From positions 601,743 through 665,742 of the forward strand of contig NZ_JAHBBK010000002.1 of assembly GCF_018390515.1 (NCBI RefSeq): a DNA stretch of 64,000 nucleotides. Reading direction: 5' to 3'. The notes under the pieces are model-generated. The model saw nothing but the letters and a program-made list of their open reading frames with translations, did no database searches and was not told the DNA's origin. Made by a program: the position numbers and the translations under genes. How positions within the stretch are numbered: the first letter of the stretch is position 1; the number at the start of each line of letters is the position of its first letter. Shown here in pieces: positions 42,645-50,531 of this stretch. This DNA is from Mucilaginibacter sp. Bleaf8. Its GTDB lineage: Bacteria; Bacteroidota; Bacteroidia; Sphingobacteriales; Sphingobacteriaceae.

Positions 42645-42714
42645 AGTTGTAAAGGGCGTTACAACTTGGCATTAAAAGCAATTGCCATTAATACTTTACG
42701 GTATTAATGGCAAT
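42645..42714. repeat. Two tandem hairpins between ssb and rluA-type gene
   Basis: AGTTGTAA / TTACAACT (42645-42666, 6-base loop) and ATTGCCATTAATAC / GTATTAATGGCAAT (42681-42714, 6-base loop) are both perfect. The second is AT-rich and lacks a clear T-tail, so termination of ssb is possible but not sure. Confidence 0.65.
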
Positions 42715-42773
42715 TATAAAATGTGCGATTGTTTTTAACAGTCTTTATGTTGTATCGTTTTACCAAACGGGCG

Positions 42774-43148
42774 TTATACTGCCTGGCCCAATGGCTGATA
42801 AACCGGAATGGTAGTAGCTTGTGCACTCAATACTTTGAAACTTAGCACTACAATTTCGGCTTTATAGCGTTTAATGCCTGCCTCGTCTACAAAAGAACGT
42901 GTTTTGATTTTGCCTTCCAGGTAAATCAACTGGCCTTTGTCAAGTGATTCCACCGCATCAAAATTGGTTGGCACTTTTATTTGATGCCACTCAATGTGTT
43001 CGGTGTTCTGCCCGTCTTTCTTAATAAATTCAGTAGTTACCAGTGGGAAACAGAAAAAGCTCTGACCATCGGGTTGGCTGTGCATGCGCGGCGTTTTGCC
43101 TACATGGCCAACTAAAAAAACCTTGTTAATTCCAGCGTTATTAAACAT
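42774..43148 (-). CDS. ssb: Single-stranded DNA-binding protein (short)
   Basis: 124 residues of OB fold: NKVFLVGHVGKTPRMHSQPDGQSFFCFPLVTTE, then HIEWHQIKV, and YLEGKIKTRSF near 85. It lacks the acidic C-terminal tail (DDDIPF) that recruits repair partners, ending instead in YQPLGQAV. It may thus be a second, accessory SSB rather than the replication one. Single gene, with hairpins after it and divergent or same-direction neighbours far away. Confidence 0.87.
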   Translation of the reverse strand: MFNNAGINKVFLVGHVGKTPRMHSQPDGQSFFCFPLVTTEFIKKDGQNTEHIEWHQIKVPTNFDAVESLDKGQLIYLEGKIKTRSFVDEAGIKRYKAEIVVLSFKVLSAQATTIPVYQPLGQAV

Positions 43149-43302
43149 AAATTTCGTTTTAAATAGGTGTGATGATAAATGAGGATATCGTTGTGTAAAT
43201 TATTTAATAAGCCTCGTTAGGCAATTATAGTGATTTGCAAAATTCACGTTCCGTATAAATACTTGCGTTTTACGTGTGGTAAATACCTGTTTTGTGTATT
43301 GG

Positions 43303-43686
43303 TTAGTTAACTGTGCAAATTTGGGGCTTTTCAACAAGTGTACGGATACGATTTATCAAGTCGGAAAGCTCAAATGGCTTGGCTATAAAGTCATCGCATC
43401 CATAGGTGCCTAATGATAGCAGCACACGTGAGTAAGCTGAAATTAGCACGACAGGCAACTCGCTGGTTGACGGGTGCTTTTTTATCTGTGCGCAAATCTC
43501 CCCACCGTTAATACCGTTCAGCAGATAGTCTATCATCACCAGGTCGGGATCATATTCTTCTATCCGTTTGAAAACGTCATCATTTTCACTCATCGGCTTC
43601 ACATCAAATCCTTCATAGTTTAATATCTCTTGCATGATATCTAAAATATCCGGATCGTTTTCTAAAATCAGTATTCGCTTACTCAT
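43303..43686 (-). CDS. Single-domain response regulator, group A paralogue
   Basis: 127 residues, receiver only: acidic pocket ILENDPDI (one Asp replaced by Glu-Asn), phospho-acceptor in PDLVMIDYLLNGINGGEI near residue 52, LISAYSRVLLSLG and the conserved Lys in DFIAKPFELSDL. It is very like the gene at 32118. No cognate kinase adjoins; it lies between ssb and the NarL-type regulator. An inter-gene palindrome or terminator at 43922 separates it from that gene. Confidence 0.92.
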   Translation of the reverse strand: MSKRILILENDPDILDIMQEILNYEGFDVKPMSENDDVFKRIEEYDPDLVMIDYLLNGINGGEICAQIKKHPSTSELPVVLISAYSRVLLSLGTYGCDDFIAKPFELSDLINRIRTLVEKPQICTVN

Positions 43687-43921
43687 ATTATTTTAGTGTT
43701 ACAATAGGTAACCATGATGGTTGAGGTTTATAGTTAGGCATTCAATTATACGGGAGTACTTAGTTAAGCAAACCAGTATACTTCCGCTGAAATGAATACT
43801 CAAAGGTAAGGCGAGCAATTTTTAACATCCGGGTATAAATACCCGAATTAATTAATAAATAATACCTGTTTTTACTTTTAGGTAATTATGTATCTGGATA
43901 AGATAGGTGGGCAATGAAAAA

Positions 43922-43938
43922 GGCCGGAGAATCCGGCC
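43922..43938 (-). terminator. Terminator of the NarL-type gene
   Basis: GGCCGG and CCGGCC (43922-43927 and 43933-43938) form a 6-bp GC stem, 40 bases past the NarL stop; leftward it is followed by CCTTTTTC. Confidence 0.7.
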
Positions 43939-43978
43939 ATAAATATTGGAGTAAATGATACGCTGTAAGCTCTACAAT

Positions 43979-44635
43979 TTAACTAATAATATTATTCTGT
44001 ATAGCGAAGCGAATCAATGCAGCGGTATTACGCGCGCCGGTTTTATCAATTAAGTTTTGACGATGCCCCTCAATAGTGCGCCGGCTGGTGAACAGCTTCT
44101 CGGCAATTTCGCTGTTGGTAAAACCTTCGGCAATCAAGGCCAAAACCTCAATTTCACGCTTAGACAGGTCTATCTCCGGCAAATGGTCGGGCATTTGAGG
44201 TTCGGGCATGTTAATGGCGCGGTCCAGCATGCGTAAAGCAAGCTCATTACATACATAGCGCTCATTGGTTTGGCAAATGTGCCTGATGGAAAACAGGAGT
44301 TCCATCGCGCTTACGTTTTTCAACACGTAGCCCCATGCGCCATATTTAAACGCCTGAATCATATAGCGCTCATGATCGAGCATCGATAGCACAATAACTT
44401 TAATGTTGGGATATTCCGTTTTTATGCGTTCAATCAATTCCATGCCATTCATCTCGGGCATGTTAATATCGGTTAATACAATGTCAGGCATCACCTCACT
44501 GGTCTTGAGCAGGTCAATAACCTGCAAACCATTGGTTGCTTCGGCAATAACCTGGATATCGTCTTCACGTTCCAGTAGTGATTTGATACCGTTGCGTACA
44601 ATATTGTGATCTTCGGTGAGTATGATTTTAATCAT
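43979..44635 (-). CDS. NarL/FixJ-type response regulator
   Basis: 218 residues. Receiver: DIVLTDINMPEMNGMELI near residue 55 and the conserved Lys in GYVLKNVSAMEL. Output: LuxR-type HTH near 150-210 (SKREIEVLALIAEGFTNSEIAEKLFTSRRTIEGHRQNLIDK). It activates or represses transcription after phosphorylation. No sensor gene is adjacent, so this is an orphan. Confidence 0.93.
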   Translation of the reverse strand: MIKIILTEDHNIVRNGIKSLLEREDDIQVIAEATNGLQVIDLLKTSEVMPDIVLTDINMPEMNGMELIERIKTEYPNIKVIVLSMLDHERYMIQAFKYGAWGYVLKNVSAMELLFSIRHICQTNERYVCNELALRMLDRAINMPEPQMPDHLPEIDLSKREIEVLALIAEGFTNSEIAEKLFTSRRTIEGHRQNLIDKTGARNTAALIRFAIQNNIIS

Positions 44636-45059
44636 TATTACGCTTTAATACAGGTAGTGTTACTATTACTAAATAGTTGTCGATTGAAAAAACAGTCTTA
44701 CAACAACAACAGTTTTTATAAGGCAAATTAACATAAAATGCTTTATTCTTTTAACTGTGGGCTAAGTATTCTGTTTAGTTCGTTTTATTGGAACAGCGGT
44801 TATGCTATAGTGTTTGGTGTAGATTACAGTGCCTCAAGGCGCCTAACTCTGCTATCATTACCTGCTACAGGAAAATTGTTGCATTGAATGAGCAGTTGTT
44901 TAGTTCGCTGATGCGGGTTTGTATATTTAAGCATACAGACTATTGCCTGTATTTGCATAAAACCCGCTACTATTTGCTAGCCATGCCAAATTTTTCTTGC
45001 CATAAAAGTAAAATGGCACGCTATTGGTAATAGCTTATACAACTAAATAGAACAGACCT
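44636..45059. other. Divergent intergenic region, 424 bases
   Basis: No supported gene. The frame at 44788-45030 has no family features. A small stem (TGCCAT / ATGGCA near 44999-45019) and AT-rich sequence are present. It may hold promoters for the NarL gene leftward and the 49-residue gene rightward. Confidence 0.5.
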
Positions 45060-45209
45060 ATGGAAACTTTAAATACATCAACCAAAGTACTGCTTAAAGC
45101 AATTGATTTTGAATTGAAGGCATTGTTGCAAAGGGAGTTACAGGCTTACTATGTAGCACAGTTAAAGAAAAAAGGCATTGACCAAGGCACTGGTAAACAG
45201 GCTGCCTAA
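45060..45209 (+). CDS. Small hypothetical protein (49 aa)
   Basis: A 49-codon frame starting METLNTSTKVLLKAIDFELK and ending KGIDQGTGKQAA is followed by a terminator at 45242. It contains an amphipathic helix (residues 8-37) with alternating charges (LLQRELQAYYVAQLKKK), so it may be a small helical or dimerising protein. It is absent from most automated calls because of length. No family recognised. It lies 118 bases before the degenerate receiver gene in the same direction. Confidence 0.55.
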   Translation: METLNTSTKVLLKAIDFELKALLQRELQAYYVAQLKKKGIDQGTGKQAA

Positions 45210-45241
45210 CTATCATATACATTTATCTACCCTATGAAAAT

Positions 45242-45273
45242 AAAGAGTTTTTGCACTGCGAAAACTCTTTTTT
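45242..45273 (+). terminator. Terminator of the 49-residue gene
   Basis: AAAGAGTTTT (45242-45251) pairs with AAAACTCTTT (45261-45270), followed by TTT. Confidence 0.75.
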
Positions 45274-45327
45274 GTTCAAAAGTATTTAACCCGATCCAAC
45301 CATAATTATCACTAATTTCTTAAGCCT

Positions 45328-45678
45328 ATGAGCAAGCGGATATTATTAGTTGAAGAAGACTTGATAGAGCTTAATATGCTTTCGCAACTGCTTACCTGTA
45401 AGGGGTACGAAGTATGCACCTTGTCACGCAGCGATAAGCTGTTTAATGAAATTCCGAAATGCCACCCGGATCTGATCTTATTGGATAAAGGGTTAAAGAC
45501 CATTGATAGCGGTGTGCTGAGCCGTGCGTTAAAGGCTATAGATACAGTAAGTAATATACCGGTAATGGTTATTTCTGGCAGGTCTTATACTAACGTTAAT
45601 ACCATAATAGGGAGAAGTAGTGCAGTGCCCGATATTGATGCGCTTGTGAACGAGATAGAGCATCAGTTAGCTGCCTGA
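45328..45678 (+). CDS. Degenerate receiver-domain protein
   Basis: 116 residues of CheY-like fold: MSKRILLVEEDLIELNML, PDLILLDKGLKT near 52 (phospho-acceptor Asp present), VMVISGRSY. The conserved Lys before the last strand (KP in active receivers) is missing: SSAVPDIDAL stands where AKPFELSDL should be. Without Lys, phosphorylation-driven switching is unlikely, so it may signal by a constant conformation or bind a kinase as a decoy. Related in sequence to the two group A receivers. Confidence 0.85.
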   Translation: MSKRILLVEEDLIELNMLSQLLTCKGYEVCTLSRSDKLFNEIPKCHPDLILLDKGLKTIDSGVLSRALKAIDTVSNIPVMVISGRSYTNVNTIIGRSSAVPDIDALVNEIEHQLAA

Positions 45679-45698
45679 CGGTGAAGGGCGAGCTATAC

Positions 45699-45920
45699 TT
45701 ACCAGTCAAGCATACGTGTGCGCATGCGTTTTACGTAATGCCTGATATCCAGCACAATGCCTGCAAAAAAGTAAAACACCAACGGAAAGCCTACTGCCAG
45801 GAAAGAAGAATAAATGAAAAACAGCCGTATTTTGGCTATTGAAATATTAAAGCGCTCGCCCAGATAAGTGCATACGCCAAAAGAGTACCGCTCAAAGAAA
45901 GTCAGAATTCGCTGTAGCAT
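45699..45920 (-). CDS. PspC-domain membrane protein, short
   Basis: 73 residues. The pattern FGVCTYLGERFNISIAKIRLFFIYSSFLA..FPLVFYFFAGIVL is the PspC domain with two transmembrane segments, connected to cell-envelope stress. The PspA and PspB partners are not nearby. It directly follows DUF2851 by 1 base (leftward), so both probably share a transcript. Confidence 0.85.
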   Translation of the reverse strand: MLQRILTFFERYSFGVCTYLGERFNISIAKIRLFFIYSSFLAVGFPLVFYFFAGIVLDIRHYVKRMRTRMLDW

Positions 45921-45921
45921 A

Positions 45922-47208
45922 TCAGGTTAAGTTTAATATCTGGTTACCCACCCCGCATTCCAGGCAACGTTTATGGTTGCAGTAACTGTTTTTCAGTTCC
46001 AGTAATGCCTGTGATTCAAAGGCGGTTTTTGTTTTTATTCCTATCGTATCAAAATCGGCCACAATGTGGTTGTCTTCAACCGGTAAATCATCCAGCAATT
46101 GTAAACTTCGGTCTATGTAGTGCTGCTGCTTTTGCCTGCTGCCGTAACTGAACAAGAATACTGCAACGGTATTTAACAAAAGCAAGTCTACCGACGTTTG
46201 ACCAAATCTTTTTTTAGCTGGTTTCGACTCAGCATCGAACCGGTAATGATTATCCCAATACTCGTTAACGTAAATGTCGCTAAGAAGTTTTCGGAGCTCA
46301 TTAATTTCTGTGGCTTCTAAAATTTTAGAAAAAAGATGGCTTGTCTGTGCAATCAAGGCTGCAAACTGTGCTAACCTTATTGTTGGAAAGTTTTGTGGCC
46401 TTAGCCGCATAAATTTCCATAAATGCTTCTCGATAGGGGTAAGCTGAAATTTTTTGCGTAAAAACTGGTATTCAGTTCTCAACCTGTTTGGATACTCATC
46501 CGTAAATTCATCTTCCAAAAAGCCGGCTTGTCCAAATATTAGGGCTTCAATTTGCAAGGTGTTGTTTTTATGTTTACCCAGTATCTGCTGCGGCAACGAT
46601 TTGGCCAGTAGCTCAAAAGGCAGCGCATTAACCTTGAACCCAAAGTTTGCTGCCAGGTGCTGGTAAAATGTTTCTTCCCAATCGCCCCGGTTATATGCTA
46701 AGCTTGCAAGTACCGCTTCCGATTTTTTCTCCAGCCTTTGAACCAGCGTACGTGTGAGCCAGTTATGCAAGCTCAAGCTATTAATGGCTTTAATGCTGCC
46801 CTCGCAGGGTATAAATTGCTGCTTGCCATATATTAGCTGATGATAGCGGCTGTGCAGGTCGGTGCCTATGCGCCCGTCAAGCAGCAAGGTTGGTAGCTTG
46901 CGACCGTCGGGCAGTATAATAGATTCGTCGTTACGGTAGGTTACATGGAGTATCACGTTGTTGTAAGCGCCATCATTGGTGTGCTGATGCTTATGCCAAT
47001 CGGCCGATGTGATATGAATCTCCACATTGCCTGCCCAAACGGTGTCACCAATTTTGATACGGGCATTTGAAAAATCGGGACCTGAGTGCGTGTTGTGTAA
47101 CCCCGGCAATAATATTTGTAACGGTTCTCCATCGGTTGTTTGCAATCCGGCATGTTCAAATAATCTGAACTTCCAGATGTAGTGCAAAAAATCCTCTGTG
47201 AAAAGCAT
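45922..47208 (-). CDS. DUF2851 family protein
   Basis: 428 residues. The start MLFTEDFLHYIWKFRLFEHAGLQTTDGE and the GPDFSNARIKIGDTVWAGNVEIHITSADWHKHQHTNDGAYNNVILHV segment are the hallmark of DUF2851, a family almost confined to Bacteroidota. A cluster of Cys at the C-terminus (CNHKRCLECGVGNQIL) could hold a metal. Function unknown. Upstream gene of a pair with the PspC protein. Confidence 0.88.
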   Translation of the reverse strand: MLFTEDFLHYIWKFRLFEHAGLQTTDGEPLQILLPGLHNTHSGPDFSNARIKIGDTVWAGNVEIHITSADWHKHQHTNDGAYNNVILHVTYRNDESIILPDGRKLPTLLLDGRIGTDLHSRYHQLIYGKQQFIPCEGSIKAINSLSLHNWLTRTLVQRLEKKSEAVLASLAYNRGDWEETFYQHLAANFGFKVNALPFELLAKSLPQQILGKHKNNTLQIEALIFGQAGFLEDEFTDEYPNRLRTEYQFLRKKFQLTPIEKHLWKFMRLRPQNFPTIRLAQFAALIAQTSHLFSKILEATEINELRKLLSDIYVNEYWDNHYRFDAESKPAKKRFGQTSVDLLLLNTVAVFLFSYGSRQKQQHYIDRSLQLLDDLPVEDNHIVADFDTIGIKTKTAFESQALLELKNSYCNHKRCLECGVGNQILNLT

Positions 47209-47387
47209 GGTGCAAGATAAAAATAAGCTGCCAGATTTTGCGAATTCTTATTGATGACGGGGATGAGTAATTCTTAATTGAGCCTTTAATCTGTTAAGAG
47301 AACCTGTAATAAATTAATTAAAAATTTACAAATGTGTCTGGTGTGTCAATAAGCATATTAACACACTTAACGGGGCCGCTGTTAGCT

Positions 47388-47395
47388 TAAATTTG
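47388..47395 (+). promoter_or_regulatory. -7 element of the GAF-PAS gene
   Basis: TAAATTTG matches TAnnTTTG; the gene starts 95 bases later, leaving a leader of about 90 bases. Confidence 0.4.
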
Positions 47396-47489
47396 TATCC
47401 GGTTACGCATTAACCTTCCACCTGACTCTTCACTTGCTGGGTTTCATAAAGGATTTGATCAGCAAGTTGTTTATTTATCATTATAAATA

Positions 47490-48614
47490 ATGCCTTTAAA
47501 GGAACTCAGCCGCTTACAGGCTATCAATCGCTTTTTGACACTCGAAGTTGGCCAGGAAAATGAGCTGGAAAAAATAGTAGAACTGGCTGCCGATATTTGC
47601 GGAACCCCGGCAGCCCGTATCACATTTTTGGATGAAGAGCTGGCGCACCTGCTTTACAAAACAGGGGTGGAGCTGAGCTATCCCGATCCTGTATTTTGCC
47701 AGTATGCTGTTAAGCTAAATGATATTCTGGAAATAACCGATGCTATACTTGATGAACAGTTTAACAAGCATGCTGCGGTTATTGGTGACGATGCCATACG
47801 GTTTTACGCCGGGGCGCCCCTTACCCGGCACGATGGTGTTAATATCGGAACAATCTGCGTGCTCGATCGGCAACCGAAATGCTTGAGTAAGCATCAAAAG
47901 CAAATGTTGTCTGTGCTGTCAAGGCAGGTAATTCATTTGCTGGAGTTTGAGCTGAGCATCAATATTTTAAAACAACAATTTATAGAAGCCAAACAAGCTG
48001 AAATTACCCTTCGCTCATTTTTTGAAAGTACGCAATCCTGTCATGTACTTATTGACCGTGATATGCAGGTACTGGCCTTTAATAAAGCATTCAGCCAGTT
48101 TATTCATGCTATGTATGGTATAGAAGTTGAACTGCGCATGAAAGCAACCGACTATATAGAGCAAATGTATATACCCGATTTCATAGCAAACTTCAATCAT
48201 GCTCTTACCGGCCAAAGTGTTAAAACGGAGCGGCTATTGGAGTTTGGTAGCAAAAAAACGTTGTGGTGCCAGTTCTGTTATGATCCGGCTTTTGATCGGG
48301 ATGGCGATATTGTTGGCATATCATTCAATGTAAATAACATAACGGAGCTAAAGCGAAATGAGCAGCAGATAATAGAGCAAAACAAAGCGCTCCGTAGGAT
48401 TGCATATTTCCAGTCGCACGAGCTGCGTAAGCCGGTAGCATCCATATTAGGCTTAATGAATGTGGTAAAGCTGGATGGTTACGGCCATAACCAGGAAGCT
48501 TTGACGATGATGGAAGAGGCGGTGCAGGAGTTGGATGATGTGATACATCGCATTGTAAACAATACCATTCCGTTATCAATAAATGAGGCAATTTTTCCCA
48601 CTCTAAACGATTAA
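47490..48614 (+). CDS. GAF-PAS-DHp protein without a kinase catalytic domain
   Basis: 374 residues. A GAF domain (about 18-150) is followed by a PAS domain (about 165-295) and then by a dimerisation helix pair with SHELRKPVASILGL (His near 309) ending at residue 374. No HATPase_c follows; the stop comes right after the DHp helices and the next gene starts 65 bases later in another frame. So it cannot phosphorylate itself; it could be trans-phosphorylated, act as a DHp scaffold, or be a truncated gene. Confidence 0.85.
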   Translation: MPLKELSRLQAINRFLTLEVGQENELEKIVELAADICGTPAARITFLDEELAHLLYKTGVELSYPDPVFCQYAVKLNDILEITDAILDEQFNKHAAVIGDDAIRFYAGAPLTRHDGVNIGTICVLDRQPKCLSKHQKQMLSVLSRQVIHLLEFELSINILKQQFIEAKQAEITLRSFFESTQSCHVLIDRDMQVLAFNKAFSQFIHAMYGIEVELRMKATDYIEQMYIPDFIANFNHALTGQSVKTERLLEFGSKKTLWCQFCYDPAFDRDGDIVGISFNVNNITELKRNEQQIIEQNKALRRIAYFQSHELRKPVASILGLMNVVKLDGYGHNQEALTMMEEAVQELDDVIHRIVNNTIPLSINEAIFPTLND

Positions 48615-48679
48615 TTGAAACCGTTAAAAATTAAAAGCATTGCGACCTATATTTGTTAAGTCACAATAAGCTTTAGTTA

Positions 48680-49984
48680 ATGACGAACGATAACAACAAT
48701 AACACCGGCTACCAGCCCAATGTAGCCGAGCGTGTCAGATCAATCATAGGCGGCTCGCTGGGTAATTTGGTTGAATGGTACGATTGGTATATCTATTCGG
48801 CCTTTTCATTGTACTTCGCCGGGTACTTTTTCCCATCCGATAATGCTACAGCGCAACTGCTCAACACGGCAGGCATATTTGCTATTGGTTTTTTAATGCG
48901 TCCTGTGGGCGGTTGGCTAATGGGTACCTATGCAGACAGGCATGGCCGGAAAAAAGCGCTCACCATGTCAATACTGCTCATGAGCCTGGGCTCACTTCTT
49001 ATTGCCTTTGTGCCCGGCTACAAGCAAATAGGTATTGCTGCACCCATTTTGCTGGTGCTGGCACGCATCATTCAGGGGTTAAGTGTGGGTGGCGAATACG
49101 GTACCAGTGCTACTTACCTGAGCGAGATGGCGGCCCGTAAGCATCGTGGCTTTTACTCAAGCTTTCAGTATGTGACCTTGATTATGGGGCAATTGGTTGC
49201 ATTGGGCGTTTTGGTGTTATTGCAACGCTTGTTTTTAACCGAACAGCAGTTGCACAGCTGGGGCTGGCGTATTCCATTCGTAATTGGGGCAGTGCTGGCC
49301 ATCTCGGTAATGTACCTGCGGCGTAGCCTGCATGAGTCGGCCACGATCCTGAAAAAGGAAGATCACCCCGAGCGCGGCACACTGCGCGAACTGGCCCGGC
49401 ATCCAAAAGCGGTACTAACCGTAATTGGTTTAACGGTAGGAGGCACGGTAGCATTTTATACCTACACCACCTATATGCAAAAGTTTTTGGTAAACACGGC
49501 AGGCTTTTCCAAAACAGATGCCACAACCATATCTACCATTACTTCCGTCGCTTTTATGTTGTTGCAGCCATTGTTTGGGTTACTGTCAGATAAGATAGGG
49601 CGTCGGCCATTGCTTATTGGCTTTGGCATACTGGGTACCTTAACAACCATCCCTATCATGAGCGCTTTGAGCAACAATCATGATTTATGGACGGCTATTG
49701 CCCTCATATTTGCTGCCTTGATTGTAGTAAGCGGTTATACTTCTATTAACGCTGTGGTTAAAGCCGAGCTTTTCCCGGCCGAGGTGCGTGCTTTGGGCGT
49801 TGGCTTTCCATATGCTATCGCGGTTTCCATTTTTGGTGGTACGGCCGAATACATTGCGCTTTGGTTTAAGCAGGCTGGTCATGCTGCTTGGTTCAATTGG
49901 TATGTAACCGGCTGTATTTTTATTTCTCTCATTATTTATGTGTTTATGAACGATACGCATAAGCACTCTAAAATTGAGGATTGA
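48680..49984 (+). CDS. MFS transporter, metabolite:H+ symporter (MHS) family
   Basis: 434 residues with 12 predicted helices. Motifs LGNLVEWYDWYIYSAFSLYFAGYFFP (helix 1) and GGWLMGTYADRHGRKKALT (loop 2-3) and LARIIQGLSVGGEYGTSATYLSEMA are typical of MHS carriers such as alpha-ketoglutarate or proline/betaine permeases. The substrate is not fixed. The single gene lies between the kinase-like gene and the AraC regulator, all plus strand. Confidence 0.9.
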   Translation: MTNDNNNNTGYQPNVAERVRSIIGGSLGNLVEWYDWYIYSAFSLYFAGYFFPSDNATAQLLNTAGIFAIGFLMRPVGGWLMGTYADRHGRKKALTMSILLMSLGSLLIAFVPGYKQIGIAAPILLVLARIIQGLSVGGEYGTSATYLSEMAARKHRGFYSSFQYVTLIMGQLVALGVLVLLQRLFLTEQQLHSWGWRIPFVIGAVLAISVMYLRRSLHESATILKKEDHPERGTLRELARHPKAVLTVIGLTVGGTVAFYTYTTYMQKFLVNTAGFSKTDATTISTITSVAFMLLQPLFGLLSDKIGRRPLLIGFGILGTLTTIPIMSALSNNHDLWTAIALIFAALIVVSGYTSINAVVKAELFPAEVRALGVGFPYAIAVSIFGGTAEYIALWFKQAGHAAWFNWYVTGCIFISLIIYVFMNDTHKHSKIED

Positions 49985-50013
49985 GCCGTCGGCAACTTAA
50001 TTATAATTAGCGC

Positions 50014-50021
50014 TATATTTG
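50014..50021 (+). promoter_or_regulatory. -7 element for the AraC gene
   Basis: TATATTTG, 17 bases before the ATG. Confidence 0.5.
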
Positions 50022-50037
50022 ATCAACCAGCATCGTT

Positions 50038-50463
50038 ATGAATACCGAAATCAAACTACCCAAAAAAATAATGTTACGCCAGCGCGAAATTACGGCCGAT
50101 TACCTGCTGGCGCTTGATAAGCATTTGGAAGATGTGGTAAACGGTAAGGTTTCGGATATGCTGGAGATAAGAGATTTTGCAGACCAGATGCATATTGATG
50201 CCCGTCATCTGAGTAACACCATTAAGCTGGTAACCGGTAAAGCACCCTGTTTCTTTTTCGAAGAAAAGATTATGAACATTGCCCGGCAGCAATTAACAGA
50301 AACCGATTTGCCAATAACGGCCATTGCAACAAAACTCACTTATGATCCGTCTAACTTTGTTAGGTTCTTTAAGCGTTTTCAGGGCATTACACCCAAACAG
50401 TATCGTGAACAGGTATTGTCTGCAAGCTTGCTACCTGCAAAAACTGAAACTGTCACCATTTAA
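50038..50463 (+). CDS. AraC-type DNA-binding regulator (HTH domain only)
   Basis: 141 residues that contain only the double helix-turn-helix (about 30-135): EIRDFADQMHIDARHLSNTIKLVTG (first HTH) and DLPITAIATKLTYDPSNFVRFFKRFQGITPKQYREQ (second). No sensor domain, so it may respond to its own amount or to a partner. A dehydrogenase gene follows 69 bases later. A 21-bp direct repeat overlaps the end of this gene, the spacing of AraC-family half-sites. Confidence 0.88.
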   Translation: MNTEIKLPKKIMLRQREITADYLLALDKHLEDVVNGKVSDMLEIRDFADQMHIDARHLSNTIKLVTGKAPCFFFEEKIMNIARQQLTETDLPITAIATKLTYDPSNFVRFFKRFQGITPKQYREQVLSASLLPAKTETVTI

Positions 50464-50482
50464 ACTGAAGCTCTCACCATAA
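50441..50482 (+). promoter_or_regulatory. Tandem 21-bp direct repeat, candidate AraC-type operator
   Basis: AAACTGAAACTGTCACCATTT-like unit 1 (50441-50461) and unit 2 (50462-50482) agree at 17 of 21 positions, with identical AAACTGAA and TCACCAT blocks. Two helical turns apart, they sit just upstream of the SDR -7 element (50502-50509), where an activator would stand. The array overlaps the stop of the AraC gene. Confidence 0.7.
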
Positions 50483-50501
50483 ATCCGGAACAGGGTAGCC
50501 A

Positions 50502-50509
50502 TAAATTTG
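50502..50509 (+). promoter_or_regulatory. -7 element of the dehydrogenase gene
   Basis: TAAATTTG matches TAnnTTTG, 22 bases before the ATG. Confidence 0.6.
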
Positions 50510-50531
50510 TATCATATTAATAAACAAGCGT

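Noticed and set aside
44788..45030. 80-residue plus-strand frame upstream of the 49-residue gene
   Set aside because: No similarity, biased Cys/Tyr/Leu composition as in random AT-rich DNA, no promoter or ribosome site.
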